Notes: a model not told the origin generated them from the letters alone. DNA of 64,000 nucleotides from Hydrogenophaga crocea (GCF_011388215.1 NZ_CP049989.1:2914001-2978000); one strand, 5' to 3'. Positions 9,601 through 18,276 are shown, counted from the first letter of the stretch. Made by a program: numbers and translations.

Positions 9601-9823
9601 CTCTCTCGGCTTTGTTCCTATGGCGATTGCGACCGGGACGGGTGCCGAGGTGCAGCGACCGCTTGCGACTGTGGTGATTGGTGGCATCCTGTCGTCGACA
9701 GCATTAACACTCCTAGTGCTGCCAATCCTCTATCGGTTGGCATATCGGCGCGAAGAGGAGGAGGAGCGTTTGGCCAACCCAAAAAGCTCTTTGGGCTCCT
9801 TCTCCGAACCGCAACTAAGTTGA
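6623..9823 (+). CDS. czcA: CzcA RND heavy-metal/proton antiporter
   Basis: A 1066-residue inner-membrane pump of the HME-RND family that exports divalent cations using the proton gradient. Twelve membrane segments and two large periplasmic loops are evident. The proton-relay motif DFGIIVDGAVVIVEN places Asp402, Asp408 and Glu415 at the positions known from the zinc/cobalt/cadmium pump CzcA rather than the copper/silver pump CusA. The start FERIIRFAIEQRWLVML is typical. The last gene of czcCBA; no obvious terminator follows, and an IS3-family element begins 130 bases downstream. Zinc, cobalt or cadmium specificity is inferred from the motif and from the presence of CzcE. Confidence 0.94.
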   Translation: MFERIIRFAIEQRWLVMLAVLGMVGLGVYNFQRLSIDAVPDITNVQVQINTAAPGYSPLETEQRVTFPIETVMAGLPGLQQTRSLSRYGLSQVTVIFKDGTDIYFARQLVNERLQGAVGALPDGIRPNVGPISTGLGEIFLWTVEAEDGAKKPDGTPYTATDLRVIQDWIIKPQLRNVPGVTEINSIGGHERQFQVAPLPERLLAYGLTLNDVVQALERNNANVGAGYIERRGEQYLIRAPGQAGSLDDLRNVVLANSGGTPVRIRDVAEVEIGQDLRTGAATDNGREVVLGTVFMLIGENSRTVAQAVAKKMEEINGNLPDGVHAITVYDRTVLVDKAIATVKKNLFEGAVLVIVVLFLFLGNIRAALLTAMVIPLSMLFTFTGMVSQKVSANLMSLGALDFGIIVDGAVVIVENCVRRLSHAQERLGRPLTRTERFHEVFSASQEARRPLLYGQLIIMVVYLPIFALTGVEGKMFHPMALTVVIALLGAMILSITFIPAAVALFIGNKVGEKENRVMGWARRAYHPLLTRAMNAKAVVLTVAGVAVVLSGLLATRLGSEFIPNLNEGDFAIQALRIPGTSLSQSVQMQQQLERTLKAEFPEIERVFARTGTAEIASDPMPPNISDAYVMLKPESQWPSPKRTRQQLVEAVQQRVAELPGNNYEFSQPIQLRFNELISGVRADVAVKVFGDDMDVLNKTAQEIAAVLGSISGASEVNVEQTTGLPVLSINIDRDKAARYGVNVGDIQDTIATAIGGRSAGTLFEGDRRFDIMVRLPERMRSDLDSIRRLPVTLPAATQADGSSRVSFIPLSELASLEVAPGPNQVSREDGKRRIVVSANVRGRDMGSFVEEAGTALQEKVRIPPGYWTTWGGQFENLQSATQRLQIVVPVALLLVFTLLFAMFGNVRDGLIVFTGIPFALTGGILALWMRGIPLSISAAVGFIALSGVAVLNGLVMISFIRNLREGGATLDQAIFEGALTRLRPVLMTALVASLGFVPMAIATGTGAEVQRPLATVVIGGILSSTALTLLVLPILYRLAYRREEEEERLANPKSSLGSFSEPQLS

Positions 9824-10016
9824 CCATAGGCGGCGGGCTTCCGGGTCCGCTGCCTCATTTCTGCTGGATGAAGGACTGTGCTTCTCTAAGTGCTGTCCAT
9901 GCGCACTGTTTAGAGTTACTGAGGCAGCGATAACGCTAGTTCGGAAATGACCATGTGGTCCCCTCGAAAACCTGAACCACCCGGAGGTAGAGAATCCCCC
10001 CAAGCGGAGTCTCTAC

Positions 10017-10283
10017 ATGACGAAGTCCAGATTCAGTGAAGCGCAGATAGTCGGCATCCTCAAGGAGGTCGAGATGGGTGCGAAGGTCGGCGAGACGTGC
10101 AGGAAGCACGGCGTGAGCGAGCCGACGTACTACAAGTGGAAGAGCCAGTTCTCGGGCATGACGGTTTCGCACCTGTCGCAGCTGCGCCAGCTGCAGGACG
10201 AGAACGCCAAGCTCAAACGCATGTACGCAGACCTGGCGCTCATGCACCACGCACTCAAGGATGTCGTTGACCGAAAGCTCTGA
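10017..10283 (+). CDS. IS3-family transposase OrfA (HTH subunit)
   Basis: An 88-residue protein with the transposase_8-type helix-turn-helix ([20 protein letters not shown], then [15 protein letters not shown]) and a leucine-zipper-like tail ([20 protein letters not shown]). In this family OrfA binds the terminal repeats, and a -1 frameshift near its end produces the OrfAB transposase. The AAAG at 10274-10277, just before the stop, is the only plausible slip site; it is weaker than the A6G sites of other members. Confidence 0.9.
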   Translation: MTKSRFSEAQIVGILKEVEMGAKVGETCRKHGVSEPTYYKWKSQFSGMTVSHLSQLRQLQDENAKLKRMYADLALMHHALKDVVDRKL

Positions 10284-10300
10284 CCCCGGAGCGTCGCGAG

Positions 10301-11077
10301 ATGGTCGTGCAGGCCCTCGTGGCCGAGCATGGCATGAGCGAGCGACGGGCCTGCCAGGCCAGCGGCATTGCCCGCTCCACGCTGCGTTACCGGCCCGTCG
10401 CACGCGACGACTCCGGGGTCATCACCTTCATCCAGGCCTACATGACATTGAACCCGCGCCACGGCTTCGGGCTGCTGTACGACAGCGCCCGCCATCAGGG
10501 CAAGCCCTGGGGCAAGACGGTGCTCTGGCGCGTGTACTGCGAACTGCGGCTGAACCTGCCCCGGCGCGGCAAGAAGCGGCTGCCTGCGCGCATCAAACAG
10601 CCCCTGCACGCCGCCGGCCAGCCCAACCAGGGCTGGAGCTGCGACTTCATGGCAGACGCGCTGTGGTCGGGGCGGCGCTTCAGGACCTTCAACGTCATCG
10701 ACGAGTTCAACCGTGAAGGCCTGCGCATCGAGGTCGACACCAGCCTGCCGGCTGCGCGCGTCATCCGGGCCTTGAATGAACTGGTGGAGGTGCACGGTGC
10801 GCCGCTGTCGATTCGCCTGGACAACGGCCCCGAGTTCATCGCGCACGCCCTGGCCCAGTGGGCTCAGAACAAGGGCATCGCCTTGCAGCACATCCAACCC
10901 GGAAAGCCCACGCAAAACGCCTATGTCGAACGATTCAACAAGACCTACCGCACCGAGGTGCTCGACTGCTACGTGTTCAACAGCTTGCAGGAAGTGCGCG
11001 ACATGACGGCCGACTGGCTGCACCGCTACAACCACCACCGACCCCATGAAGCTCTCGGCCGAATCCCTCCGGTCTAG
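10301..11077 (+). pseudogene. IS3-family transposase OrfB, C-terminally truncated by an amber codon
   Basis: This encodes the catalytic half with an rve/DDE integrase core: [12 protein letters not shown] (first Asp), [14 protein letters not shown] (second Asp) and [16 protein letters not shown] (Glu). The frame opens after 10270, so translation can come from frameshifting with OrfA or from the ATG at 10301. It stops at TAG 11075-11077 after RIPPV, yet the same frame continues YRVKLFPNLYF to a TGA at 11111-11113, the usual end of such proteins. A single G-to-T or C-to-T change therefore probably removed 13 residues. All three catalytic residues are upstream, so partial activity cannot be excluded. 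Confidence 0.8.
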
Positions 11078-11140
11078 TACCGTGTCAAACTGTTCCCCAA
11101 CCTCTACTTCTGACTGGCTCAGGAAATCGAGGGGACCACA

Positions 11141-11915
11141 AACGTCGCTTTAGAAGCGACGAGGCGTTTTCCAGTGGGTCCGAAGCCTCGCCAAGTACTG
11201 CTCGTCCTGCATTTCGCTCTCCGAATGTTCATTCGATGAAAGAACTGCATGGACATCCAGTATTAGCGAGCAAGCATCGCCAAATACCCCTCCTCATGTG
11301 AGATATTTAGTTTTATTAACTAGTGCATCTATGCAGCACTGGTGGTGTCTGAGTATCGGCGGGGTCCCGGGACGAAGCGCTCGAAGGCTGGCCACACCCG
11401 GAGCACGGCGAGTCGCAACTCACGATGACCTCGCGGACATAGCCGGTGGCTGCGAGCAATTCACCTACAAAAAGCAAAAAACGCATTTCGATAGGTGAAT
11501 CCAAGAATTTCAAAGGCTTACGCGCGCCACGGGGCTAGAAATCGCGATGTCGGAGGGCGTGCTTGCGTGGGGCTGCTACCGCCGTGGGAGCCTGCAGACA
11601 GCAGCTCGGGGCTCGTCTTCTCATGTTTTGTCATCGGAAATGAAAATTATCAAAACCGATGACAAAACTTGAAAAGGCACCACCGCTTGTGCCCGTTTGG
11701 GCCCTTGGCTACTGTCAGGATTGACTCTGTCGATGGCGGCTTGGCCAACTCGCTTGGTGATGAACTGCGCACTGACCTCGTCACCTTGCGCGAGGTCAGG
11801 AGGCAAGTGCTAGAGATTCGACCGAAGTGCTGTATGGTTTTGTAAGGGAGGCCGAACGGTTCGCCGGCTTGGCTAGGTTCTTCCAATTTGGCCAGCAGGC
11901 CCGGGGGTGTTGCGG
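11141..11915. other. 775-bp intergenic region with hairpin and AT-rich inverted repeat
   Basis: No convincing gene: the short frames here lack ribosome sites and family resemblance. It holds a perfect 8-bp hairpin at 11143-11161 beside the IS end and a 13-bp inverted repeat at 11625-11668. The final 250 bases presumably carry the promoter of the operon starting at 11916; no clear -35/-10 pair was found. Confidence 0.6.
11625..11668. promoter_or_regulatory. Perfect 13-bp inverted repeat upstream of the TerB/BrxD operon
   Basis: GTTTTGTCATCGG (11625-11637) is exactly mirrored at 11656-11668, with an 18-base AT-rich spacer, so the arm centres are 31 bases apart, close to three helical turns. 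There is no T tract after it, so it is not a standard terminator. It looks like a regulator-binding site about 250 bases before the operon; the regulator is unknown. Confidence 0.5.
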
Positions 11916-14291
11916 ATGGCACGCAAGCGCAAGGGGGACTCGGTAAGCGTCCTCGGGGTGGTCTTGGTTGGCCTGGTAGCACTGGTGGCGTCGGTACCCG
12001 TCGAGGTGTGGCTCTTTGTCGGTGGGGTGGTCCTTGCCTTCTTTGCCTACCGCTACTTCAAGGCAAAGCCCAGTAGCGAGCCACCCGAGACGCAGCCAAT
12101 GCCTCAATCGAAAGCCACGCCACGACCCCGTGCCCGCGCGCTGAAGTCTTCTGACATGGACGAGCCGGTATCGGTCACCAGCACAGCTGCTGCATCGCCA
12201 AGCACTGCCACCAGCGAGTACCGCCTTCCTGCAGCCCCGAAGGGGTTCGGCAACGCGACGTGGCTTGGTGCTGGCCAGCCGGTGAATGTTGCAGGCTTCT
12301 CCATACCGGGCGGCCTGATTTACGTGGGCACACGCCTGAAGACGCCTTCTGGCGACAACGACCCGTGCCTCATCGACCCCTCACTGAGTGTGTCCAAGAG
12401 CGGTGACTATACCGAGCGGCAAATGGGCTACTGGCCCAGCTACGGCGCCATCTCGAGCAGCGCGCGCGGCGCTTACCTGAAGTGGCTCGCGGGCGGCCGA
12501 CAGGACCCCTCCGCCGACATCGGCTATGTGTTCCTGTTCTTCTACGGGCTGGAGCGACGCGCCATTCTTGATGCCTCTTCAGATGCTGCGGCTCGGGCCG
12601 AATGGCCGGTCATCGCGGAAGAACTGCGACGCCTACTTGACATCTACGGGCAAAAGTCAGGTTCGTTCCGGCGCTACGCAGTTGAACTGCTCAACTGGGT
12701 CTCTACCGTCGAGCACCCTGAGCGCTTGTACGAGAAGGCGGTTCCGAGCTTTCCCCGCTCCCTCGAGCTACCGCTGTACGTCCGTCATGCACTAGGTATT
12801 GCAGCCGTGGACGGTGTGCCGGTTCCAGCAGGACTTGCGCTTGCCTGGGCGCGTCTTGAGCCAAGTGTCGTGCTGCGCACCCCAGCCATTCGGTGTCCCG
12901 AACAGTTCGATGCCCTGTTCGTGCAGAAGTACGAGCAGCAGTTCGGCGCGGGCATGGTATTGCCACGTAATCGCACCAAGCTCAAGCTGGTATATCGCCC
13001 GGCATCAGCGGGCTTCCGTGGTTACAACGACCTAAGGCTCACCTTCGGGGAGGTGCCCGACGTGTCGGTACTCACGGGACCGGTGAAGAAGCTGCAGGAC
13101 CTGGTCGATGCCACTTCGAAGGAGCTCGAGTCCTACAGCCGCTTCGTTGGCAAGAGTGTCACCGGAAAGAACTCGCTCGAAGGGCTGCTGCAGCTACCGC
13201 CCACGTTGTGGCCAGAACAGGCGCAGAAGGCATTGCAGCAGCTCAAAGCCCGGATAGGTGAAGGCATGGTCGCAATGCCGTTCCAGGACCTGCTGAACGC
13301 CCTGGGTGCCACGACGGCGTTCACCAAGGACAAGACGCTCTCGCTGGCTCGCACGTTGGAGTCTGCCAACGTGGGCTTCGAGCCGGACGTCCTGGCCGGG
13401 GCGAAGACGCCCAAGCCCGAGGAGAAGGTGGTTCTCTTCGCGCTGCCGCCGTCCGAGCAGCTGTCACGCACTAACGGGCCGTACCTGGCGGCGGCGCTGA
13501 CGCTGCAGCTCGCCTCGGCGGTTGCGACCTCCGACGGGGAGTTCGGCATCAAGGAGATGGGTCACCTTCGTGAGACCGTGCTCTCCTGGACGCACCTCAC
13601 TCCAGGCCAGAAGCGTCGTCTGCTGGCGCACCTGCGCTTGCTGATGCAGGCGCCGGCGTCCCTGACGGCCTTGAAGAAAAAGTTCGAACCGCTCGAACTC
13701 AACGTCAAGGAGACCATTGCCGCGTTCATGGCAACGGTTGCCCAGTCAGACGGTGAGGTGTCTCCTGGAGAAGTAAAGATGCTCGAGAAGGTCTACAAGG
13801 CCCTGGGCGTCGACTCAAAGAAGGTGTTCTCCGACGTCCACGCTGTCGCTGCGGGCACGAAGCCGACCGCGGCGGCCGTCGCCAAGGTCGAGGAGTCCAG
13901 CTTCAAGCTCGACCCGGCCCGTATCGCCGCGCTCCAGAAGGACACCGAGAAGGTCTCTGCGCTCCTCGCGAACATCTTCACCGACACCGACGAACCTGCT
14001 GTGGCAGTGGCCGAGCCCGTCGAGGCGGAAACCGAGGCCGAGCCAAGCGAAGCCTCTGCGGGTCTGCTGGGCCTGGACGAAGCCCACACCTCACTTGCCC
14101 GGATGATGCTCTCGCGCCCCGAGTGGAGCCGTGCCGAGCTGCTGGACGTGGCCGCCGACCTTGACCTCATGCTGGACGGCGCTCTGGAGCACATCAACGA
14201 GGCGGCGTTTGAGGCGCATGACATGGCGCTGTTCGAGGGCGAAGACCCTGTGACGGTGAACACTGAGATTCTGGACAAGGTGAAAGCATGA
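11916..14291 (+). CDS. Membrane-anchored TerB-N/TerB/TerB-C protein
   Basis: A 791-residue protein if the ATG at 11916 is used. The N terminus has two closely spaced hydrophobic stretches (about residues 10-47, VLGVVLVGLVALVASVPVEV and VGGVVLAFFAYRYF). A low-complexity linker follows, then a TerB-N-like domain (about 100-340), a TerB-like all-helical domain (about 520-650) with repeated acidic motifs VATSDGEFGIKEM and VAQSDGEVSPGEV that resemble TerB metal-binding helices, and a TerB-C-like tail (about 700-785). Such proteins are known from tellurite/stress-linked systems (Anantharaman, Iyer and Aravind) where they accompany ATPases and helicases. It overlaps the next gene by 4 bases. It may act as a membrane-tethered sensor or scaffold; that role is inference. 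Confidence 0.75.
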   Translation: MARKRKGDSVSVLGVVLVGLVALVASVPVEVWLFVGGVVLAFFAYRYFKAKPSSEPPETQPMPQSKATPRPRARALKSSDMDEPVSVTSTAAASPSTATSEYRLPAAPKGFGNATWLGAGQPVNVAGFSIPGGLIYVGTRLKTPSGDNDPCLIDPSLSVSKSGDYTERQMGYWPSYGAISSSARGAYLKWLAGGRQDPSADIGYVFLFFYGLERRAILDASSDAAARAEWPVIAEELRRLLDIYGQKSGSFRRYAVELLNWVSTVEHPERLYEKAVPSFPRSLELPLYVRHALGIAAVDGVPVPAGLALAWARLEPSVVLRTPAIRCPEQFDALFVQKYEQQFGAGMVLPRNRTKLKLVYRPASAGFRGYNDLRLTFGEVPDVSVLTGPVKKLQDLVDATSKELESYSRFVGKSVTGKNSLEGLLQLPPTLWPEQAQKALQQLKARIGEGMVAMPFQDLLNALGATTAFTKDKTLSLARTLESANVGFEPDVLAGAKTPKPEEKVVLFALPPSEQLSRTNGPYLAAALTLQLASAVATSDGEFGIKEMGHLRETVLSWTHLTPGQKRRLLAHLRLLMQAPASLTALKKKFEPLELNVKETIAAFMATVAQSDGEVSPGEVKMLEKVYKALGVDSKKVFSDVHAVAAGTKPTAAAVAKVEESSFKLDPARIAALQKDTEKVSALLANIFTDTDEPAVAVAEPVEAETEAEPSEASAGLLGLDEAHTSLARMMLSRPEWSRAELLDVAADLDLMLDGALEHINEAAFEAHDMALFEGEDPVTVNTEILDKVKA

Positions 14292-15592
14292 CGACAACGA
14301 TTCGCCCCAGGGACCGCGACGCGGTCATTCAGTCGCTGCGCGCCGGGGTGGTGCCTCGCACGGGCCAGCACCTGGTGCAGGTCGGTCGAACACGGGAAAT
14401 CGAGACCCTGCTCACCGACATCGAGCGCATTGCGGACGGTGGCTCGGCCTTTCGGGTGGTCGTGGGCGAGTACGGCGCCGGCAAGACCTTCTTCCTGAAC
14501 CTGGTGCGCGCGGTGGGCATGGAGAAGAAGCTGGTCGTGGCCAGCGCGGACCTGAACCCGGACCGGCGCCTGCACGCCAGTGGCGGCCAGGCGCGCTCGC
14601 TCTACGCCGAGCTGATGCGTAACCTCTCGACCCGCACCAAGCCGGAGGGCGGCGCCCTGAGCGGCATCGTCGAGAAGTTCATCGCAACGGCGAAGACCGA
14701 AGCCAAGGCATCTGGTCAGACCACCGAGGCCGTCTTGCGTCAGAAGCTCGACCACCTGACCGAATTGGTGAACGGCTACGACTTTGCCGACGTCATCGCC
14801 GCGTACTGCCGTGGCTTCGAAGAAGGCAATGAGCAGCTCAAGTCGGATGCGGTCCGCTGGCTGCGTGGTGAGTTCTCGACCAAGACCGACGCGAAGCAGG
14901 CGCTCGGTGTGCGGACCATCGTTGACGATGCCGCTGTCTACGACCAGCTGAAGCTGATGGCGCGCTTTGTCCGGCTGGCCGGGTTCTCCGGGCTGCTGGT
15001 GAGCCTGGATGAGTTGGTGAACCTCTACAAGCTGGCCAACACCCAGGCACGCAACGCGAACTACGAGCAGATTCTGCGCATCCTCAACGACTCCCTCCAG
15101 GGCACCGCTGTGGGCCTTGGCTTCGTGCTGGGTGGCACGCCCGAGTTCCTGCTGGACACGCGAAGGGGGCTCTACAGCTACCCCGCTCTGCAAAGCCGCC
15201 TGGCACAGAACACCTTCGCCTCCGGGGGACTGGTCGACTTCAGCGGGCCAGTCGTTCGCTTGTCCAGCCTGACCCCAGAGGACTTCTACGTGCTCCTGCA
15301 GAAGATTCGCCATGTGAACGCCAGTGGCGACCCGGTCAAGTACCTGCTGCCCGACCAAGGCATCTACAGTTTCATGGAGCACTGCTCCAAACGCATCGGT
15401 GACACCTACTTCCGTACACCCAGGACGACCATTACGGCCTTCATCAACCTGTTGGCTGTGCTGGAGCAAAACGCCGGGACTACCTGGCAGGAGCTGCTCG
15501 GGGGGCTGGAGGTGCTTCCTGACAACGGCGCCACCGGGGACCAGGTCGTCGAGGCCGAAGGAGACGATGAGTTCGCCTCGTTCAAGATGTGA
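14288..15592 (+). CDS. BREX-type BrxD-like ATP-binding protein
   Basis: A 434-residue P-loop ATPase of the BrxD (DUF2791) family. Walker A is GEYGAGKT at residues 60-67 and a Walker-B-like LVSLDELVNLY follows near residue 240. Conserved family features include the N-terminal REIETLLTDIERIADG block and the Arg-rich QSRLAQNTF stretch near residue 300. BrxD is found in some BREX subtypes together with the helicase BrxHI; here it sits with such a helicase but without any methylase, PglZ or BrxC. Its start overlaps the upstream stop as ATGA, and only 5 bases separate it from the helicase, so the three proteins are probably made together. Confidence 0.82.
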   Translation: MTTTIRPRDRDAVIQSLRAGVVPRTGQHLVQVGRTREIETLLTDIERIADGGSAFRVVVGEYGAGKTFFLNLVRAVGMEKKLVVASADLNPDRRLHASGGQARSLYAELMRNLSTRTKPEGGALSGIVEKFIATAKTEAKASGQTTEAVLRQKLDHLTELVNGYDFADVIAAYCRGFEEGNEQLKSDAVRWLRGEFSTKTDAKQALGVRTIVDDAAVYDQLKLMARFVRLAGFSGLLVSLDELVNLYKLANTQARNANYEQILRILNDSLQGTAVGLGFVLGGTPEFLLDTRRGLYSYPALQSRLAQNTFASGGLVDFSGPVVRLSSLTPEDFYVLLQKIRHVNASGDPVKYLLPDQGIYSFMEHCSKRIGDTYFRTPRTTITAFINLLAVLEQNAGTTWQELLGGLEVLPDNGATGDQVVEAEGDDEFASFKM

Positions 15593-15597
15593 TGTAG

Positions 15598-17811
15598 ATG
15601 GCTGAGACCCAGTCATCTGCATTCCACCTCCTCGATGAGCGCATCCAGCGCTTCATCTGGGCCGAGGGCTGGGAGTCCCTGCGAGACGCGCAAGAGGCTG
15701 CCATTCCCCTCATCGTGCCCGGCGACAAGGACGTCATCGTGGCTGCGGCCACCGCCGCAGGAAAGACCGAGGCCGCCTTCCTACCGGCACTGACCCACCT
15801 GTTGCAGCGGGAGAAGCCTGGGCTCATCGTCTACATCAGCCCCTTGAAGGCGCTCATCAACGACCAGTTCGGGCGATTGGACCGCCTCTGTGAGCAGCTC
15901 GAGGTTCCGGTTTGGCCGTGGCACGGAGACATCTCGTCTTCCAGCAAGACGCGGTTCTTGACCAAGCGCCAGGGCGTCCTGCTCATCACGCCAGAGTCGC
16001 TGGAAGCGCTACTCTGCAACCGCGGTACCGCTTTGAGCGCCGTCTTCGGCGAGGCGGCATTCTTTGTCGTCGATGAGCTGCACGCGTTCATCGGCAGCGA
16101 GAGAGGCAAGCAGCTGCAGTCGCTCATGCACAGAGTCCAGGTAGCCATAGAGCGCACGGTGCCACGCGTCGGGCTGTCAGCCACACTTGGGGACATGCGC
16201 CTCGCGGCCGACTTTCTGCGGCCCAGTGCGGGGGAGCGGGTTCAGATAGTTGAGTCCAAGGCTTCAGTTGCCGAGCTCAAGGTCCTGGTGAAGGGCTATG
16301 AGGAGCCCGCGGTGGTCCTGAGAGAAGGTGATGACGAGGTAGAGAGCGAAGACTCTGAGCCCACAACACCTGGCCTCATCGCAGCCCACCTGTTCAAGGT
16401 GCTGCGCGGCTCAAACAATCTCGTGTTCCCGAACTCTCGGCGCGAGGTAGAGCGCTACACGCACCTGCTCAACGAGATGTGCCTGAAGGAGCAGGTGCCC
16501 AACGAGTTCTGGCCGCACCACGGCAGCCTGTCCAAGGAGATTCGCACCGAGACCGAAGCGGCGCTAAAGCAGAAGGAGCAGCCGGCGTCGGCCATTTGCA
16601 CCAACACGCTGGAGCTCGGCATCGACATCGGCGCAGTCAAAAGCGTCGTGCAAATTGGACCGCCTCCGCAGGTGGCCAGCTTGCGCCAACGGCTTGGGCG
16701 CTCTGGGCGCCGAAAGGGTGAGCCCGCCATCTTGCGCGGCTACTGCATCGAGGACGCCTTGGACCCCAGGTCATCTCTTGACAGTCTGCTTCGCCTGGGC
16801 ACCGTCCAGATGGCGGCCATGGTGTCGCTTCTCCTGCAGAAGTGGTTCGAGCCGCCGCGCGCTCACGGTGCCCACTTGTCAACGCTGGTGCAACAGGTCC
16901 TTTCGGTGGTTGCCCAGCGAGGAGGCGCGACCATCGGTCAGCTTTACGCGCTCCTGTGCGCACCCGGCACACCCTTTCAGGGGCTCTCCAAGGAGGAATT
17001 CGCGCAGCTGGTGCGGCAGCTAGGTGCCAAGGAGCTGCTGACCCAGGACTCGTCTGGACTGCTTCTGCATGGCAGGCTGGGCGAGAAGTTCGTGAACCAC
17101 TACTCCTTCTATGCCGCGTTCGCTGCGGACGAGGAGTTCCGCATCGTCAGCGCGGGGCGCATGTTGGGCACGCTGCCGGTCTCTCAGATGCTCACCACCG
17201 GGCAGCGCATCCTATTTGCCGGAAAGACCTGGCTCGTGGAGAGCGTTGATGAGCCCCAGAAGACGATTTTTGTGGTCCGTGCTGGCGGCGGCGTTCCCCC
17301 GCTGTTCAACGGCGGGGCTGGCCGGGTTCACACGCGCGTAAGGCAGGAGATGCGCCGGCTGTTGGAGTCCAACGAGTCGCTGCCTTTCCTCGATGAGGTG
17401 GCTCAGCGCTTTCTCTCTGAGGGTCGCCAGCAGTACGCTGACCGAGCGCTTTCCACGGAGTTCGTGCTGAATCAGGGGCGAGAACTCATGCTTCTGACCT
17501 GGCTGGGGGACTCAGCCAATGAAGCGATTGCCGCACTGCTGATTCGACGGGGGTTTGTGGCCAGCCCGGCTGGCCCAGGAGTTGAAGTACGCCTAGATGG
17601 CCGCTCCGCGCAGGATGTCTTGGATGCGCTGAGCGACGCGGCTGTCGACGAACCCCCGTCGCTGGACATGCTGCTCCAAGACGTCAGCAACCTTCAGCGG
17701 GAGAAATGGGACTGGGCGCTGCCGGATGGTCTGCTTCGAAAGGCGTACGCGAGTCTGAACCTCGACCTGGATGAAGGCCTTGCGTGGGTTCGAGAGGCTA
17801 CCGCGCGCTGA
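15598..17811 (+). CDS. Lhr-like DEAD/DEAH-box helicase (BrxHI-like)
   Basis: A 737-residue superfamily-2 helicase. Walker A is ATAAGKTE (residues 51-58), motif Ia lies in VYISPLKALIND, the DExH box is DELH at 159-162, motif III is GLSATLGD, and motif VI is QRLGRSGRRKGE. The Lhr-type C-terminal half follows, as in BrxHI. It probably unwinds or translocates on DNA or RNA as the motor of this operon. No terminator is visible downstream. A stand-alone repair helicase is the alternative, but strict coupling to the TerB and BrxD-like genes argues for a dedicated system. Confidence 0.85.
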   Translation: MAETQSSAFHLLDERIQRFIWAEGWESLRDAQEAAIPLIVPGDKDVIVAAATAAGKTEAAFLPALTHLLQREKPGLIVYISPLKALINDQFGRLDRLCEQLEVPVWPWHGDISSSSKTRFLTKRQGVLLITPESLEALLCNRGTALSAVFGEAAFFVVDELHAFIGSERGKQLQSLMHRVQVAIERTVPRVGLSATLGDMRLAADFLRPSAGERVQIVESKASVAELKVLVKGYEEPAVVLREGDDEVESEDSEPTTPGLIAAHLFKVLRGSNNLVFPNSRREVERYTHLLNEMCLKEQVPNEFWPHHGSLSKEIRTETEAALKQKEQPASAICTNTLELGIDIGAVKSVVQIGPPPQVASLRQRLGRSGRRKGEPAILRGYCIEDALDPRSSLDSLLRLGTVQMAAMVSLLLQKWFEPPRAHGAHLSTLVQQVLSVVAQRGGATIGQLYALLCAPGTPFQGLSKEEFAQLVRQLGAKELLTQDSSGLLLHGRLGEKFVNHYSFYAAFAADEEFRIVSAGRMLGTLPVSQMLTTGQRILFAGKTWLVESVDEPQKTIFVVRAGGGVPPLFNGGAGRVHTRVRQEMRRLLESNESLPFLDEVAQRFLSEGRQQYADRALSTEFVLNQGRELMLLTWLGDSANEAIAALLIRRGFVASPAGPGVEVRLDGRSAQDVLDALSDAAVDEPPSLDMLLQDVSNLQREKWDWALPDGLLRKAYASLNLDLDEGLAWVREATAR

Positions 17812-18229
17812 GGCCCCTGCTTCAGTGTCGGGACCAGCTCCCCTCGCCAACGTCTCAGTAGGTAAATCAATAACGTAGCCGCACCCTCGACGTCGCCTAC
17901 GGGCCTGCAACGCAACCAGATATCAGTCTGCAAGCCAAAAAGTGCAACGTCGTTTCAAGCGCGCACGTTCTTGGTTTCAAAAAGGATTTTTTTGAGACGA
18001 GCCCGCTTCGCAGCCTACGCGCTGCAGCAGGCCGGCGACCATCCGGGCTGACCCCCTCTGTCACAGATGCGCAGAACTGACCCGACGCGTGGGGCCGCAG
18101 AGCGTGGTCGCGCGCCTAGTGGGCTTCTCCTTTCAAGAGCAAGCGTATTTGACACTCTTGCAACATATTGCGAACAATGGTTGCTCTTAAATTGCACAGG
18201 ACACTGACACTGTTTGCCCCCATAACCGA
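17812..18229. other. Non-coding gap between the helicase and hipBA
   Basis: 418 bases without a supported gene, becoming AT-rich toward the HipBA promoter. No terminator or IS end was recognised. Confidence 0.5.
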
Positions 18230-18270
18230 AATCATTATTGACAATGCGGACGACTATTGCTATAATGATT
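18230..18270 (+). promoter_or_regulatory. Perfect sigma-70 promoter flanked by HipB-type operator half-sites
   Basis: TTGACA at 18238-18243, a 17-base spacer and TATAAT at 18261-18266 match the consensus at every position. The arms AATCATTAT (18230-18238) and ATAATGATT (18262-18270) form a perfect 9-bp inverted repeat with centres 32 bases apart, one overlapping the -35 edge and the other the -10 box. This is the arrangement expected for autorepression of a toxin-antitoxin operon. Transcription should begin near 18273, only a few bases before the ATG at 18277. Confidence 0.85.
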
Positions 18271-18276
18271 ACTGTT

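Larger units (their letters stand above)
9954..11140 (+). mobile_element. IS3-family insertion sequence (IS407-like), 1187 bp
   Basis: The ends are imperfect inverted repeats sharing the outer 14 bases TGTGGTCCCCTCGA (9954-9967 and, inverted, 11127-11140), with similarity continuing inward (CCTGAACCA versus CCTGAGCCA) and again at GTAGAG. Inside are overlapping orfA and orfB typical of the family. No 3-4 bp target duplication is visible: the left flank ends ACCA and the right flank begins AACG, so a deletion or rearrangement next to the element is likely. A perfect 8-bp hairpin CGTCGCTT/AAGCGACG begins 2 bases beyond the right end. Confidence 0.85.

Noticed and set aside
11143..11161. Hairpin next to the IS right end as a terminator
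   Set aside because: The stem is perfect but only 8 bp and is not followed directly by a T tract; its relation to any gene is unclear.
11298..11498. 66-residue plus-strand frame after the IS element
   Set aside because: No ribosome site, no family resemblance, and an equally open frame lies on the opposite strand.
13793..15622. 609-residue open frame on the minus strand
   Set aside because: It is antisense to the TerB-type and BrxD-like genes, whose frames carry clear domain motifs; high GC content leaves long mirror frames. No family motif or ribosome site.
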